Source: CAZAQS01 sp964486825 (GTDB lineage: Bacteria > Chloroflexota > Anaerolineae > Anaerolineales > UBA4823). Taken from it: 64,000 nt of DNA. Under the pieces are notes generated by a model. It did no database searches. It was given only the letters and a program-made list of their open reading frames with translations, and was not told where the DNA came from. The position numbers and the translations under genes were made by a program. How positions within the stretch are numbered: the stretch's first letter is position 1; each line of letters opens with the position of its first letter. Positions 41,128-50,121 of the stretch are shown piece after piece. Location of the stretch: assembly GCA_964486825.1 (NCBI GenBank), contig CAZAQS010000002.1, forward strand, positions 4,597 through 68,596, read 5' to 3'.

Positions 41128-43620
41128 ATGGTACACTCGCGGGCAATGGATGAGAAGACCCTGCACACACTCGAATATTTTAAAATCCTGGACCGGCTGG
41201 CAGATTATACCGCCTTTGCTGGTTCCCGTGACTTAGCCCTGGCCCTCCGCCCAACCAGTGATATTTTTGAGGCTCGTATGCGCCAGGCGGATACTGGCGA
41301 GGCCGTACGATTCCTGTCCACCCGCCCCGATTTCAGTATCGGTGGCGTGCGCGATGTGCGCGCCCCCGTAAATTTGGCCAGCCATGGCGGCGTGCTTACA
41401 CCGGGTGAGCTGCTGGATATCAAATCTACATTGGTGGCTGCTCGCAATATCGCGCGCGCCTTCGAGCACTTCAAGGTGGAATTTCCAAATCTTTCATCGA
41501 TTGTAGGACAGCTCCCACCCCCGGTAGGTCTGGTTGATTCCATCTCCCGGGCTATCTCTGACCGGGGCGATATCCTCGATTCGGCTTCTCCCAAGCTGGG
41601 TACCATCCGCCGCGACATCCGCGTCGCCCACGACCGGTTGATGTCCAAGCTCCAACGCATGGTGGGTGATCCGAACACCAGCTCGTATTTGCAAGACGCT
41701 ATTATCACGCAGCGTGATGGACGCTACGTGCTGCCATTGCGATCCGAGTTCAAGGGGCGCATCAAGTCCATCGTCCACGACCAGTCCGCCTCTGGGGCAA
41801 CCTTGTTCGTAGAGCCGATCGCGGTGGTTGAGCTGAACAACCAATACCGTGAGCTTCAGCTCGCCGAGCGAGACGAAGAGCGGCGTATCCTGGCGGAGCT
41901 GTCTTCCCAGGTCGGCTCCCATTCAGCCGAGATCCAGAAGGTGATAGAGATCGTAGCTGCCCTCGATCTGGCCCTGGCCTGTGCCAAGTACGCCGAAGAT
42001 ACAGCCTCTAGCGAACCCGTTTTGCATTCTTTACGGGAGCGCCGGCAGCAAGCTCATAAAACGAGGGCTTCTGAGTGGGTGAAGGCTGAGGCTGGCGCTC
42101 ATCCAGGTAGCCTGATCCGCCTGTTCCAGGCCCGTCACCCGCTGCTTGACCCGAATACGGTGGTGCCGATCGATGTCGAGCTGGACCCCCAAACCTACGC
42201 CATGATCATTACCGGCCCGAACACCGGTGGTAAAACGGTGACTTTGAAGACGGTCGGTTTGCTGGCCCTGATGGCACAGTCCGGACTGCATATCCCGGCT
42301 CATTCTGGATCCGAGATCAGCCTGTTTGAGGAAATTTATGCCGATATCGGTGATGAGCAATCCATCGAACAGTCCCTGTCCACTTTCTCCGGCCATATCA
42401 CCAATATCATCCGCATCCTTAAGCAGGCCGATCGAGAATCCCTGGTCATCCTGGATGAATTGGGCGCGGGCACAGACCCTCAGGAAGGCGCTGCCCTGGC
42501 GCGAGCCATCCTGGACCACCTGCTGGAGCGAGGCATTACCACCCTGGTGACAACCCACCACCCAGAGCTGAAGACCTACGCCCACAGCACTCCTGGCGTG
42601 GTCAATGCCAGCGTTGAGTTTGATTTAGAAACCTTAAGACCTACCTTCCACCTGACCGTTGGGCTACCCGGCCGCTCCAATGCCCTATCCATCGCCCAAC
42701 GCCTGGGTCTCCCGGCTCCTATAATTGAATCTGCCCGCTCAGGGCTCAGCCTTGAGGATTTGCGGGCTGAGGATATGTTGGACGAGATCCATCGCCAACG
42801 GGATGTTTCCCGCCGCGCCCGTGCGGAAGCAGAGCGGCTTCGCAAGGAAGCCGAGGCCTTGCGTCTCGACCTGTCTCTGCGTCTGGAAAAGATCGATGAA
42901 GAGCGACGCCAGGTGCTAAGCGAAGCCAGGCGGGAAGCTGAAAACCAGTTGATGGAGCTCCAGGATGAAATCCGTCGCTTGCGGTCTGCGCTGTCTCGCG
43001 CCCGCCAACCCCTTGAAGTGATCGAATCGATCGAGCAGGAGATCGAGGACCTGGAAGAGGTGCTTGAACAGCCGGTAGAGCGGCTCGACCCCGATCTTCC
43101 CGGTCGTGAAGAACCGCGACCCCTGCGCCCGGGCGACAAGGTTTACCTGCGAACCCTCAAGACCCAGGGAGTGCTTACCTCTTTGTCAGAGGATGAGGTC
43201 GAAGTTCAGGTTGGTGTACTGCGCGTCCGAGCCCGCCTGGATGAGCTGGAGCCGGCTGGAGCTGCTGTTCAGGTCACTATCCCGGGTGTTCAGCAGTCGT
43301 CTCGAGCACGGGTCCGTAAAGCGGCAGAAAATGTATCTCGCCAGCCAGTTGAGGTTCCACCGCCTGTCTCACCGGGTATCGAGCTTGACCTGCGCGGACA
43401 GCGAGCAGAAGAGGCTCTTGACGCCCTGGACCGTTACCTGGACGCTTCCTACCTGGCAGGCTTACCGTTTGTGCGCATCATTCACGGCAAAGGCACAGGC
43501 AGGCTGCGCCAATCGGTGCGAGAGGCCCTATCCCATCACCCGCACGTAAGCTCCTACGAAGCAGGTGGGGATAAGGAGGGCGGCGACGGAGTAACTGTTG
43601 CCAGATTGAGGACCAGTTGA
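41128..43620 (+). CDS. mutS2: MutS2 family endonuclease/ATPase
   Basis: An 830-residue protein. The N-terminal core (about 1-300) includes RDGRYVLPLRSEFKGRIKSIVHDQS read in two parts. Walker A is TGPNTGGKT (about residues 363-371), Walker B is LVILDELGAGTDP and the signature loop is STFSGH. A long coiled coil (about 550-640) and a C-terminal Smr nuclease domain (LDLRG...HGKGTGRLR, about 750-820) complete it. MutS2 acts on recombination intermediates or collided ribosomes. The start may be ATG 41128 or 41146. The next gene starts directly after its stop. Confidence 0.92.
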   Translation: MVHSRAMDEKTLHTLEYFKILDRLADYTAFAGSRDLALALRPTSDIFEARMRQADTGEAVRFLSTRPDFSIGGVRDVRAPVNLASHGGVLTPGELLDIKSTLVAARNIARAFEHFKVEFPNLSSIVGQLPPPVGLVDSISRAISDRGDILDSASPKLGTIRRDIRVAHDRLMSKLQRMVGDPNTSSYLQDAIITQRDGRYVLPLRSEFKGRIKSIVHDQSASGATLFVEPIAVVELNNQYRELQLAERDEERRILAELSSQVGSHSAEIQKVIEIVAALDLALACAKYAEDTASSEPVLHSLRERRQQAHKTRASEWVKAEAGAHPGSLIRLFQARHPLLDPNTVVPIDVELDPQTYAMIITGPNTGGKTVTLKTVGLLALMAQSGLHIPAHSGSEISLFEEIYADIGDEQSIEQSLSTFSGHITNIIRILKQADRESLVILDELGAGTDPQEGAALARAILDHLLERGITTLVTTHHPELKTYAHSTPGVVNASVEFDLETLRPTFHLTVGLPGRSNALSIAQRLGLPAPIIESARSGLSLEDLRAEDMLDEIHRQRDVSRRARAEAERLRKEAEALRLDLSLRLEKIDEERRQVLSEARREAENQLMELQDEIRRLRSALSRARQPLEVIESIEQEIEDLEEVLEQPVERLDPDLPGREEPRPLRPGDKVYLRTLKTQGVLTSLSEDEVEVQVGVLRVRARLDELEPAGAAVQVTIPGVQQSSRARVRKAAENVSRQPVEVPPPVSPGIELDLRGQRAEEALDALDRYLDASYLAGLPFVRIIHGKGTGRLRQSVREALSHHPHVSSYEAGGDKEGGDGVTVARLRTS

Positions 43621-45027
43621 ATGCCCCCACTCATAAATGCTGTTCTAATCGGCGCCGGACAGCGCGGCGCAGAAGCATTCGGCCCGTACGCTTTAGAATA
43701 TCCGGATCGCCTGCGCTTCGTGGCTGTCGCAGAGCCCGACCCTGCTCGCAGGGTTGACTTCGCTGCCCAGCATCATATCCCTACAGAAGGCCACTTTGAA
43801 AGCTGGGAATCCCTTCTGAGCAAGCCGGCGATGGGACAGGCGGCCCTGGTTTGCACACCGGATCGTGAGCATTACGGGCCAGCCCTGGCTGCCTTACAGG
43901 CCGGATATCACGTGTTGCTTGAAAAGCCGATGGCTTCCACAGAAGATGAATGTCGCAGATTGGTAGATGCGGCAGGTAGCTCTGGACAGCAATTGCACGT
44001 GGCCCATGTCCTGCGCTATACACGCCATTTTCAAAAGATGCGTGAGCTTATCCATTCTGGCGTGTTGGGTGATATCGTTAACGTCTCGCATCGCGAGAAC
44101 GTTTCCTGGTGGCATATGGCTCATAGCTATGTGCGCGGTAATTGGGCCGATGCGGCCGAGAGCAGTCCAATGATACTGGCGAAATGCTGCCATGATTTCG
44201 ATATCCTGGTCTGGTTGCTAGGCCGGGACTGCGAATCCTTGAGCAGTTTTGGAAGCCTGATCCATTTCAGGCCGGAGAATGCGCCAGAGGGGGCTACCGC
44301 TTACTGCCTGGATGGGTGTCCGGCGGCCGATAGCTGCCCGTATTATGCTCCATTTATATATATCGATCTAATACCTTTAATGCGTTCCTTCGCCGGTACG
44401 GCTCCCCGGCTGCCAGGCTTACTGGCGCAGGCCCGGGAAAAAACTCCTGGCCTGGTGAAAACGCTCAGCCTGGTTGTGCCATCCTTGCGCCAGGCGGTCG
44501 ATTATCGTGGATGGCCACGTTCTGTTGTCAGCCGTGATCCGACCCCAGAGAACTTGCTGAAAGCCCTTCAGAAAGGCCCCTACGGGCGCTGTGTGTACCA
44601 TTGTATGAACGATGTCGTCGATAACCAGGTCGTGGCGATGCAGTTCGAAGGAGGTCTTTCCGTCACGCTGACCATGCACGGCCATTCGCACCTGGAAGGT
44701 CGCACGACCCGAATAGAGGCTTCGCGTGCTACTCTGATGGCTCATATGGGAGTGGGTGGTTCCTGGATCGAGGTGAATGAACACCGCAGCGACCGCTGCA
44801 CTCGTTACAATACCAGTGCGCCTCTTGGAGAAGGACATGGCGGAGGCGATCGGGCTTTGCTGGAAGCCTTTTTGAAAAGTATCACCGGTGATGGGAAATC
44901 TGCATTGAGCCTGGCTGACCAGGCTCTGGAGAGCCACCTGTTAGCCTTCGCTGCGGAGGTCTCCCGCCTGGGAAAGCAGGTGGTTGATATGCGCCAGTTT
45001 CGAGAAGGGTTAGAACCTAAGGATTGA
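43621..45027 (+). CDS. Gfo/Idh/MocA-family oxidoreductase
   Basis: A 468-residue NAD(P)-dependent oxidoreductase. The Rossmann motif is LIGAGQRGAEAFG (about residues 9-21), and the EKPMA loop (about 99-103) marks the GFO_IDH_MocA type that oxidises sugars or sugar-like substrates. The catalytic HxxD-like segment is KCCHDFDILVWLL (about 185-197). A Cys-rich insertion CLDGCPAADSCPYYAPF (about 224-240) could bind metal. The substrate is unknown. It starts immediately after mutS2, so it may be translationally coupled. A WD40 lipoprotein gene follows 17 bases downstream. Confidence 0.8.
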   Translation: MPPLINAVLIGAGQRGAEAFGPYALEYPDRLRFVAVAEPDPARRVDFAAQHHIPTEGHFESWESLLSKPAMGQAALVCTPDREHYGPALAALQAGYHVLLEKPMASTEDECRRLVDAAGSSGQQLHVAHVLRYTRHFQKMRELIHSGVLGDIVNVSHRENVSWWHMAHSYVRGNWADAAESSPMILAKCCHDFDILVWLLGRDCESLSSFGSLIHFRPENAPEGATAYCLDGCPAADSCPYYAPFIYIDLIPLMRSFAGTAPRLPGLLAQAREKTPGLVKTLSLVVPSLRQAVDYRGWPRSVVSRDPTPENLLKALQKGPYGRCVYHCMNDVVDNQVVAMQFEGGLSVTLTMHGHSHLEGRTTRIEASRATLMAHMGVGGSWIEVNEHRSDRCTRYNTSAPLGEGHGGGDRALLEAFLKSITGDGKSALSLADQALESHLLAFAAEVSRLGKQVVDMRQFREGLEPKD

Positions 45028-45044
45028 TCTAGTCAGGAGGTCCC

Positions 45045-46289
45045 ATGCGGGAGGGCGGAAAGGTTGTCAAGGTCTTGTTGACACTCTTCGTATTGGCAAG
45101 CCTGCCGGCTTGTGGTGGCGCCTCCAGCATCCCTCGAGCAGTGGGTACACAACCTCCAGGCCCTTCAGCCAGCGTACCGCCAGCCACTGCCCCTGATTTA
45201 CCGGCAGTCGTTACCGCTACCAGCATGCCTTCAAAGCTTGTGCTGACTCACACTCCCTCTCCTACTGCCACCCCGACTGCTTCGCCTGCAGTAATCCCAA
45301 CCTCCGGCCCGCTGGCCTTCGAATTTGGGCCCTGGGACCACGTTCTAAGCCTGGCCTGGTCTCCGGAAGGCGACCTGTTGGCAGCCGGTGTTGGCCGTAA
45401 GGTCTACCTTTATAATTCCCTGGATCTATCCCAACCCCATATCCTGGAGACAGGCGGATGGGCCACCAGCCTGTCTTTTTCACCATCGCTGGCGCAGGCT
45501 TATCCTGCTGGTCGCTTGCTGGCAATCTCATTGCGGGATGGGAGTGTGCAGATTTGGGACACCGGCACTCACCCGGGCGCTAGCGAAAGCCGCCCGATTT
45601 GCAAGTTGGAGGTCCACCGCAAGGGAGCCAACCAGGTCGCCTTCAGCCCGGATGGCCTGACCATGGCAACCACGGGTAATGATGCCATGGTACGCTTATG
45701 GGATATCCCTGATTTGCTGGAGCAGGGCTCCTGTAAGCTCGAGCTCAGGGCCGAGATGATCGGAGGGGCGCGTTCGGTTCCTGATATCCAATTCCACCCG
45801 CAGGGGTTCAACCTGGCTTCAGTGGATCTGGCGTTGGTCCGCATCCGCGAGGTAGCCAGCCAACGCCTGGTGATCACCTTGCGCGCCGAGCAAATGCTGC
45901 GTACGATTGCTTTTAACCGCACCGGAGATTTGCTGGCCTCAGGCGGGGTTGGGGACCAGGTCCAGGTCTGGCAAGTGGATTCTGGCGAGCTGCTCTACTC
46001 ACTCCGCCTGGCGCCATCGATTACCCCCTCATCGAGTGCATTCGTTTGGGAATTGGCTTTCAGTCCGGACGGGGAATTTTTGGCCGCAGCCGCTAATGAT
46101 GGGCGCATCCATTTATGGAAAATGGAGGGCGATTTTGTAGCAGGCGATGGGTATCCCTTTTTCGACTTCCAGGCCCACCAGCGCCCCGTGACCTGCCTGG
46201 CATTCAGCCCGGATGGGAATATGCTTGCTTCTGGAAGCCTGGATGCTTCAATGCGGATCTGGACAATGGAGGAGATTTTTGGCCATTAA
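45045..46289 (+). CDS. WD40-repeat lipoprotein
   Basis: A 414-residue exported lipoprotein. The signal peptide ends in SLPACGG (Cys about residue 23), followed by a Ser/Pro/Thr stalk (about 25-85). A beta-propeller of about six WD40 repeats follows, visible in repeated motifs such as SLAWSPEGDLLAAGV, QVAFSPDGLTMATTG, MVRLWDI, TIAFNRTGDLLASGG and CLAFSPDGNMLASGS...MRIWTM. It should act outside the membrane as a binding platform, but its partner is unknown. ATG 45045 follows AGGAGG. An intrinsic terminator sits 8 bases after its stop. Confidence 0.8.
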   Translation: MREGGKVVKVLLTLFVLASLPACGGASSIPRAVGTQPPGPSASVPPATAPDLPAVVTATSMPSKLVLTHTPSPTATPTASPAVIPTSGPLAFEFGPWDHVLSLAWSPEGDLLAAGVGRKVYLYNSLDLSQPHILETGGWATSLSFSPSLAQAYPAGRLLAISLRDGSVQIWDTGTHPGASESRPICKLEVHRKGANQVAFSPDGLTMATTGNDAMVRLWDIPDLLEQGSCKLELRAEMIGGARSVPDIQFHPQGFNLASVDLALVRIREVASQRLVITLRAEQMLRTIAFNRTGDLLASGGVGDQVQVWQVDSGELLYSLRLAPSITPSSSAFVWELAFSPDGEFLAAAANDGRIHLWKMEGDFVAGDGYPFFDFQAHQRPVTCLAFSPDGNMLASGSLDASMRIWTMEEIFGH

Positions 46290-46296
46290 AACAGCC

Positions 46297-46332
46297 TCCC
46301 GTAAGATCGCGAGGGCGTTCTTACGGGATTTT
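46297..46332 (+). terminator. intrinsic terminator of the WD40 lipoprotein gene
   Basis: TCCCGTAAGA (46297-46306) pairs with TCTTACGGGA (46319-46328), followed by TTTT. A second short hairpin CTCCCGAG/CTCGGGAG (46359-46380) lies further downstream. Confidence 0.75.
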
Positions 46333-46416
46333 GCTGGGATTCAACCCTGAGGAGAGGACTCCCGAGCGTTCACTCGGGAGAAAAGAGAAGAGGAAAATTG
46401 CTCTATTCGTAGCGAA

Positions 46417-46644
46417 TTAAGCTTCTAGAAAAGGATCGTAGGCGGGGTTTGTGCCTGCCCAGATACAGCTTGGCCGGTTGTCCAGGTTGCATGCGAAGGC
46501 GTGCGAACAGCGGTGAGCCTTTACACGTGGTGGTTGGTCAGGAAGGATTTCGGCAGGGTAAATCACCTCTGCCTCCAGGCCTACTTCGCTACCTGCATGC
46601 TCGCAATACCGTACACGGATCACTTCCCAGGTCTTTACAGCCAT
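46417..46644 (-). CDS. small Cys/His-rich protein, 75 residues
   Basis: A 75-residue soluble protein. MAVKTWEVIRVRYCEHAG opens the sequence, and the C-terminal half carries HRCSHAFACN followed by a further Cys (PSCIW), giving four Cys and three His that could bind zinc or another metal. ATG 46644 follows AAGGAG in the reverse direction; a frame runs eight codons further upstream. No family is recognised. It is monocistronic and convergent with the WD40 gene. Confidence 0.5.
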   Translation of the reverse strand: MAVKTWEVIRVRYCEHAGSEVGLEAEVIYPAEILPDQPPRVKAHRCSHAFACNLDNRPSCIWAGTNPAYDPFLEA

Positions 46645-47064
46645 TTCGATCTCCTTAGGGTTTATCACTTAACTTTGCCGTTCGTGGTTAATTGCTTAAC
46701 GAATCGGGATGGAACGATTCCAGGTTTACCGGCGCAGTGTTTTTATGATATTATCGAGAGTATACTCCCTCTCGGGTAGCGCGAATAGTGTCAGGTGTCA
46801 GGTGTTAAAGTAGACAAAAAACCCCTTTATGGGTGACAACAAGAAGGGAATCCTGAATTCGGGACACAATTTGCTGATTCCGGATGAACCCAGGTGAAAT
46901 AATGAACCTTTGGAAGCATGATATAGTATAATCAGAAACTAATTTTTCTCCCTTGCCTAAGGAAAGGAGGTGCGTCCCCGGGGATATCCAATCTAACACT
47001 AGCATCCTAGTTTCCAGCAAGTAGCAAGTTTCAACAAATCAGTTACTTCAATCTTGGAGGAGAG
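46645..47064. other. intergenic region upstream of the peptide-binding protein gene
   Basis: No gene is supported. A TATAAT box at 46927-46932 could be a -10 element for the peptide transporter operon, but no good -35 is spaced before it. TCCCCGGGGA (46976-46985) is a 10-base palindrome. The binding-protein start has a GGAGGAGA ribosome site at about 47057. Confidence 0.35.
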
Positions 47065-48864
47065 ATGAAACCCAAACCGTTTTACGTTGTCATCGCGGTT
47101 TTTGTGATGGCGAGCATGTTGCTGGCGGCTTGTGCACCAGCTGCAACCCCCGAAGCGCCGGCGCCCGCTCCAGTTGAACCCGAAGCCCCTGCTGCTCCGG
47201 CCGACACGCCGGTTCCCGCAGCGCCTGAGCCAACCGAGCCTGCTGAACCCGCCGAACCGACCGAGCCAACCGAACCCCCGATGGAATTTGAAGGGATGAC
47301 GGTTAGCGCAGACAACTGCGATTACGGTGGTAAGATCTTGGATATCACCGCTGTGGACGAATTGACTGTCCAGTTTAACCTGTGCAAGCCCGACCCGGCC
47401 TTCCTGGCCAAGGTCGCCTTTACTCCCTTTGGAATTCAACCTGCTGAATATTTAGAAGAAGTAGCCGGGACCACCCAGCTTCTCGAGGCGCCTATCGGCA
47501 CCGGCCCTTACCGCCTGGAGCGATGGGACCGTGGCAACCAGATCGTATACCAACGTTTCGATGATTATTGGGGCGATCCTGCCAGGGCCGCTACCGCCGT
47601 CCTGCGTTGGAATCAGGAGGGCGCTGCCCGCCTGCTCGAGCTGCAGTCCGGCACCGTACATATGATTACCAATGTCAGCCCGGACGATTTCGAGGTTGTG
47701 GAGAACGATCCAAACCTGGATCTCATCATCGATGAAAACCCCAATATCTTTTATCTGGGTTGGACGAACACCTTCGAGCCCTGGGATGACCCGCTTGTTC
47801 GCCAGGCTCTGGCAATCGGCATCGACCGCCAGCGTATTGTCGACAACTTCTATCCTGCTGGCTCCGAAGTTTCTGGATACTTTACCCCCTGCTCTATCCC
47901 GAACGGTTGCCAGGGTGAAGCCTGGTATGATTTCGATGCAGAGCAAGCTCGCGCGCTGCTGGCTGAAGCCGGTTACCCCAACGGTTTCACGACCTCCATT
48001 TACTACCGGGACGTCTTCCGAGTTTACCTGCCTGAGCCCGGTCGAGTTGCAGAGGAAATCCAGGCTCAACTGGCGCAAAACCTGAATATCACTGCTGAAG
48101 TTGTCGTGATGGAGTCTGGTGAGTTCATCGCCGCATCCACCGACGGGCAGTTGGAAGGCCTGTACCTGCTCGGTTGGGGCGCCGATTACCCGCACGTGAC
48201 CAACTTCCTCGACTTCCACTTTGGGGCCGCTAACCCGCAATTCGGTGACCCGTTCCCCGAGATCTATGAGGTGCTCGAGCGCGCTTCACAGGTCGCTGAC
48301 GAAGACGAAGCTGCTCCTCTGTACGAAGAGGCCAACAACGCCATCCGCGAGCTGATCCCCATGGTGCCCATTGCCCACGGCGCTTCCGCGGATGCGGCCC
48401 TGGCTACCTTGGGCGGCGCTTATGTCCCGCCCTTCGGCGCCACCATGCTGTCCGAGCTCGAGCCGGCTGACGGGGATACGGTCGTCTTCATGCAGAATAA
48501 CGAGCCCATCAGCCTGTTCTGCGCTGACGAGACCGATGGTGAGTCCCTACGGCCTTGCCAACAGGTGGTCGAAACCCTGCTGCAATACGGCAAGGACACT
48601 GGCGATACCTTCCCCCTGCTGGCCACCTCCTGCGAAAGCAATGAAGACGCTACCGTCTGGACCTGCTTCCTGCGCGAGGGCGTCCTGTTCCACGATGGCT
48701 CCTCCCTCGACGCTAATGACGTCGTCGCCACCTGGGCGGTTGGAATCGATGCTTCCAATCCTCAACATTGCCCGGCGGCTCAAGGTGGACAATGTGTCGC
48801 CAACACCGGTGGTTTTGACTACTATGCCTACCTGTGGGATAACTTGATGAACCTGCCTGAATAA
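47065..48864 (+). CDS. circularly permuted family-5 (peptide-type) ABC substrate-binding lipoprotein
   Basis: A 599-residue exported lipoprotein. The signal peptide ends at LLAACAP (Cys about residue 23), then comes a Pro/Glu/Ala linker (to about 72). The mature domain starts with what is normally the middle of SBP_bac_5 proteins: TAVDELTVQFNLCKPDPAF, TGPYRLERWDRG, the NPNIFYLGW strand and VRQALAIGIDRQRIV. The family's N-terminal part (GDTVVF...DGESLR...LREGVLFHDGSSLDANDV) comes last, at about residues 470-599. The protein also has about nine Cys. It binds peptides or related solutes for the permeases downstream; the ligand is unknown. Confidence 0.88.
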   Translation: MKPKPFYVVIAVFVMASMLLAACAPAATPEAPAPAPVEPEAPAAPADTPVPAAPEPTEPAEPAEPTEPTEPPMEFEGMTVSADNCDYGGKILDITAVDELTVQFNLCKPDPAFLAKVAFTPFGIQPAEYLEEVAGTTQLLEAPIGTGPYRLERWDRGNQIVYQRFDDYWGDPARAATAVLRWNQEGAARLLELQSGTVHMITNVSPDDFEVVENDPNLDLIIDENPNIFYLGWTNTFEPWDDPLVRQALAIGIDRQRIVDNFYPAGSEVSGYFTPCSIPNGCQGEAWYDFDAEQARALLAEAGYPNGFTTSIYYRDVFRVYLPEPGRVAEEIQAQLAQNLNITAEVVVMESGEFIAASTDGQLEGLYLLGWGADYPHVTNFLDFHFGAANPQFGDPFPEIYEVLERASQVADEDEAAPLYEEANNAIRELIPMVPIAHGASADAALATLGGAYVPPFGATMLSELEPADGDTVVFMQNNEPISLFCADETDGESLRPCQQVVETLLQYGKDTGDTFPLLATSCESNEDATVWTCFLREGVLFHDGSSLDANDVVATWAVGIDASNPQHCPAAQGGQCVANTGGFDYYAYLWDNLMNLPE

Positions 48865-48912
48865 GGCCATCGATAGAATTAACAACTCAAGTTTTATAGC
48901 AAGTATAATGAA

Positions 48913-48959
48913 AGTGCGGGATGGCCAGAATATGTAAGACGCCTGTGCCATCCCGCACT
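48913..48959. terminator. hairpin between binding-protein and permease genes
   Basis: AGTGCGGGATGGC (48913-48925) pairs perfectly with GCCATCCCGCACT (48947-48959). A hairpin here may act as a partial terminator or protect the 3' end of the upstream message, giving more binding protein than permease. Confidence 0.6.
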
Positions 48960-49033
48960 CTTGAAAACTCAAGTATGAATTTCAAAACCTTCCTAATTTG
49001 ATAAGAAGTATCTAGTATAGAGATTGAGGAAAG

Positions 49034-50113
49034 ATGGCTCAATACATCATTCGAAGGATCTTGCTCGCCATACCGGTTATTATCGGTATCCTGATTGTGA
49101 CCTTTGCGATGGCGCGCCTGATCCCTGGAGATCCCTGCCGTGCTATCCTGGGAGAGAAAGCCACCCAGGCTGCTTGCGAAAGGTTCACAAGAGAATTCGG
49201 CTTAGACCAGCCAATCCCGGTCCAGTTCTGGATCTATATCAAAGACCTGGCTCGAGGAGATTTTGGTGATTCGATCCGTTTCGGCCGTCCAATCACCACC
49301 ATCCTGATCGAGAGGCTGCCCTTGACCATCGAGCTGGGTTCGATCGCTCTACTTATTGCAGTCAGCATTGGTGTTCCATTGGGGATTCTCTCGGCAGTGC
49401 GCAGGAATTCGCTGGTCGATGTATTTACCATGATCGGGGCCAATATTGGGGTGTCCATGCCTGTATATTGGTTGGGATTAATGCTGGCCTATGTGTTTGC
49501 GCTTCTGCTCAGAGATACCCCATTTTGGCTTCCACCGACAGGGCGTTTGACTGCCGGGTTATCGCCCACGCCTTTCTACCAGGTATACGATCTGGAGATC
49601 GCGCGTGATTCCTTCCTATACGGCGCCAGCCAGTTTATTTCGAATATGTATATCCTTAATTCCATTATCACTCGGAATTGGGTCATCTTTAAGGATGCAA
49701 TTCGACATCTGATCTTGCCCTCGTTGGCGCTTAGCACCATCCCGCTGGCGATCATTGCCCGGATGACTCGCTCCAGTATGCTGGAGGTCTTGAAGCAAGA
49801 CTATATCCGTACCGCGCGCGCCAAGGGTCTGCTTGAAAAATCGGTCGTCTTGAAGCATGCTTTCCGCAATGCGATGCTCCCTGTCGTCACGATTGTGGGG
49901 CTACAAGTTGGGGCGTTGTTTGCGGGCGCCGTCCTAACCGAGACTATTTTCGGCCTGGCCGGTGTGGGTCGCATGCTGTTCGAAGGCATTACCGCGCGTG
50001 ACTTCCCCATCATCCAAGGCTTCACCATTGTGATTGCGGTCAGTTATGTCTTTATTAACTTGTTGATCGACCTTTCATATATCTTCATTGACCCGCGTAT
50101 CCGGCTGGATTGA
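49034..50113 (+). CDS. peptide-type ABC transporter permease (DppB-like)
   Basis: A 359-residue inner-membrane permease with about six TM segments. MAQYIIRRILLAIPVIIGIL is the usual DppB N-terminus, and the GDPCRAILGEKAT loop and the FGLDQPIPVQFWIYI segment are typical. The EAA motif region reads DYIRTARAKGLLEKSVVLKHAFRNA, read in two parts. Cys residues in the first loop are unusual. It forms the channel with the next gene product. ATG 49034 follows GAGGAAAG. It overlaps the next frame by four bases only in the longer reading. Confidence 0.85.
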   Translation: MAQYIIRRILLAIPVIIGILIVTFAMARLIPGDPCRAILGEKATQAACERFTREFGLDQPIPVQFWIYIKDLARGDFGDSIRFGRPITTILIERLPLTIELGSIALLIAVSIGVPLGILSAVRRNSLVDVFTMIGANIGVSMPVYWLGLMLAYVFALLLRDTPFWLPPTGRLTAGLSPTPFYQVYDLEIARDSFLYGASQFISNMYILNSIITRNWVIFKDAIRHLILPSLALSTIPLAIIARMTRSSMLEVLKQDYIRTARAKGLLEKSVVLKHAFRNAMLPVVTIVGLQVGALFAGAVLTETIFGLAGVGRMLFEGITARDFPIIQGFTIVIAVSYVFINLLIDLSYIFIDPRIRLD

Positions 50114-50121
50114 GAGTGATT

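Noticed and set aside
46805..47020. Minus-strand 71-codon frame upstream of the binding-protein gene
   Set aside because: It has no ribosome site, no domain, and covers the likely promoter region of the plus-strand operon.
47082..47315. Gly/Ser/Ala-rich minus-strand frame
   Set aside because: It mirrors the Pro/Glu/Ala linker of the substrate-binding lipoprotein and has no independent support.
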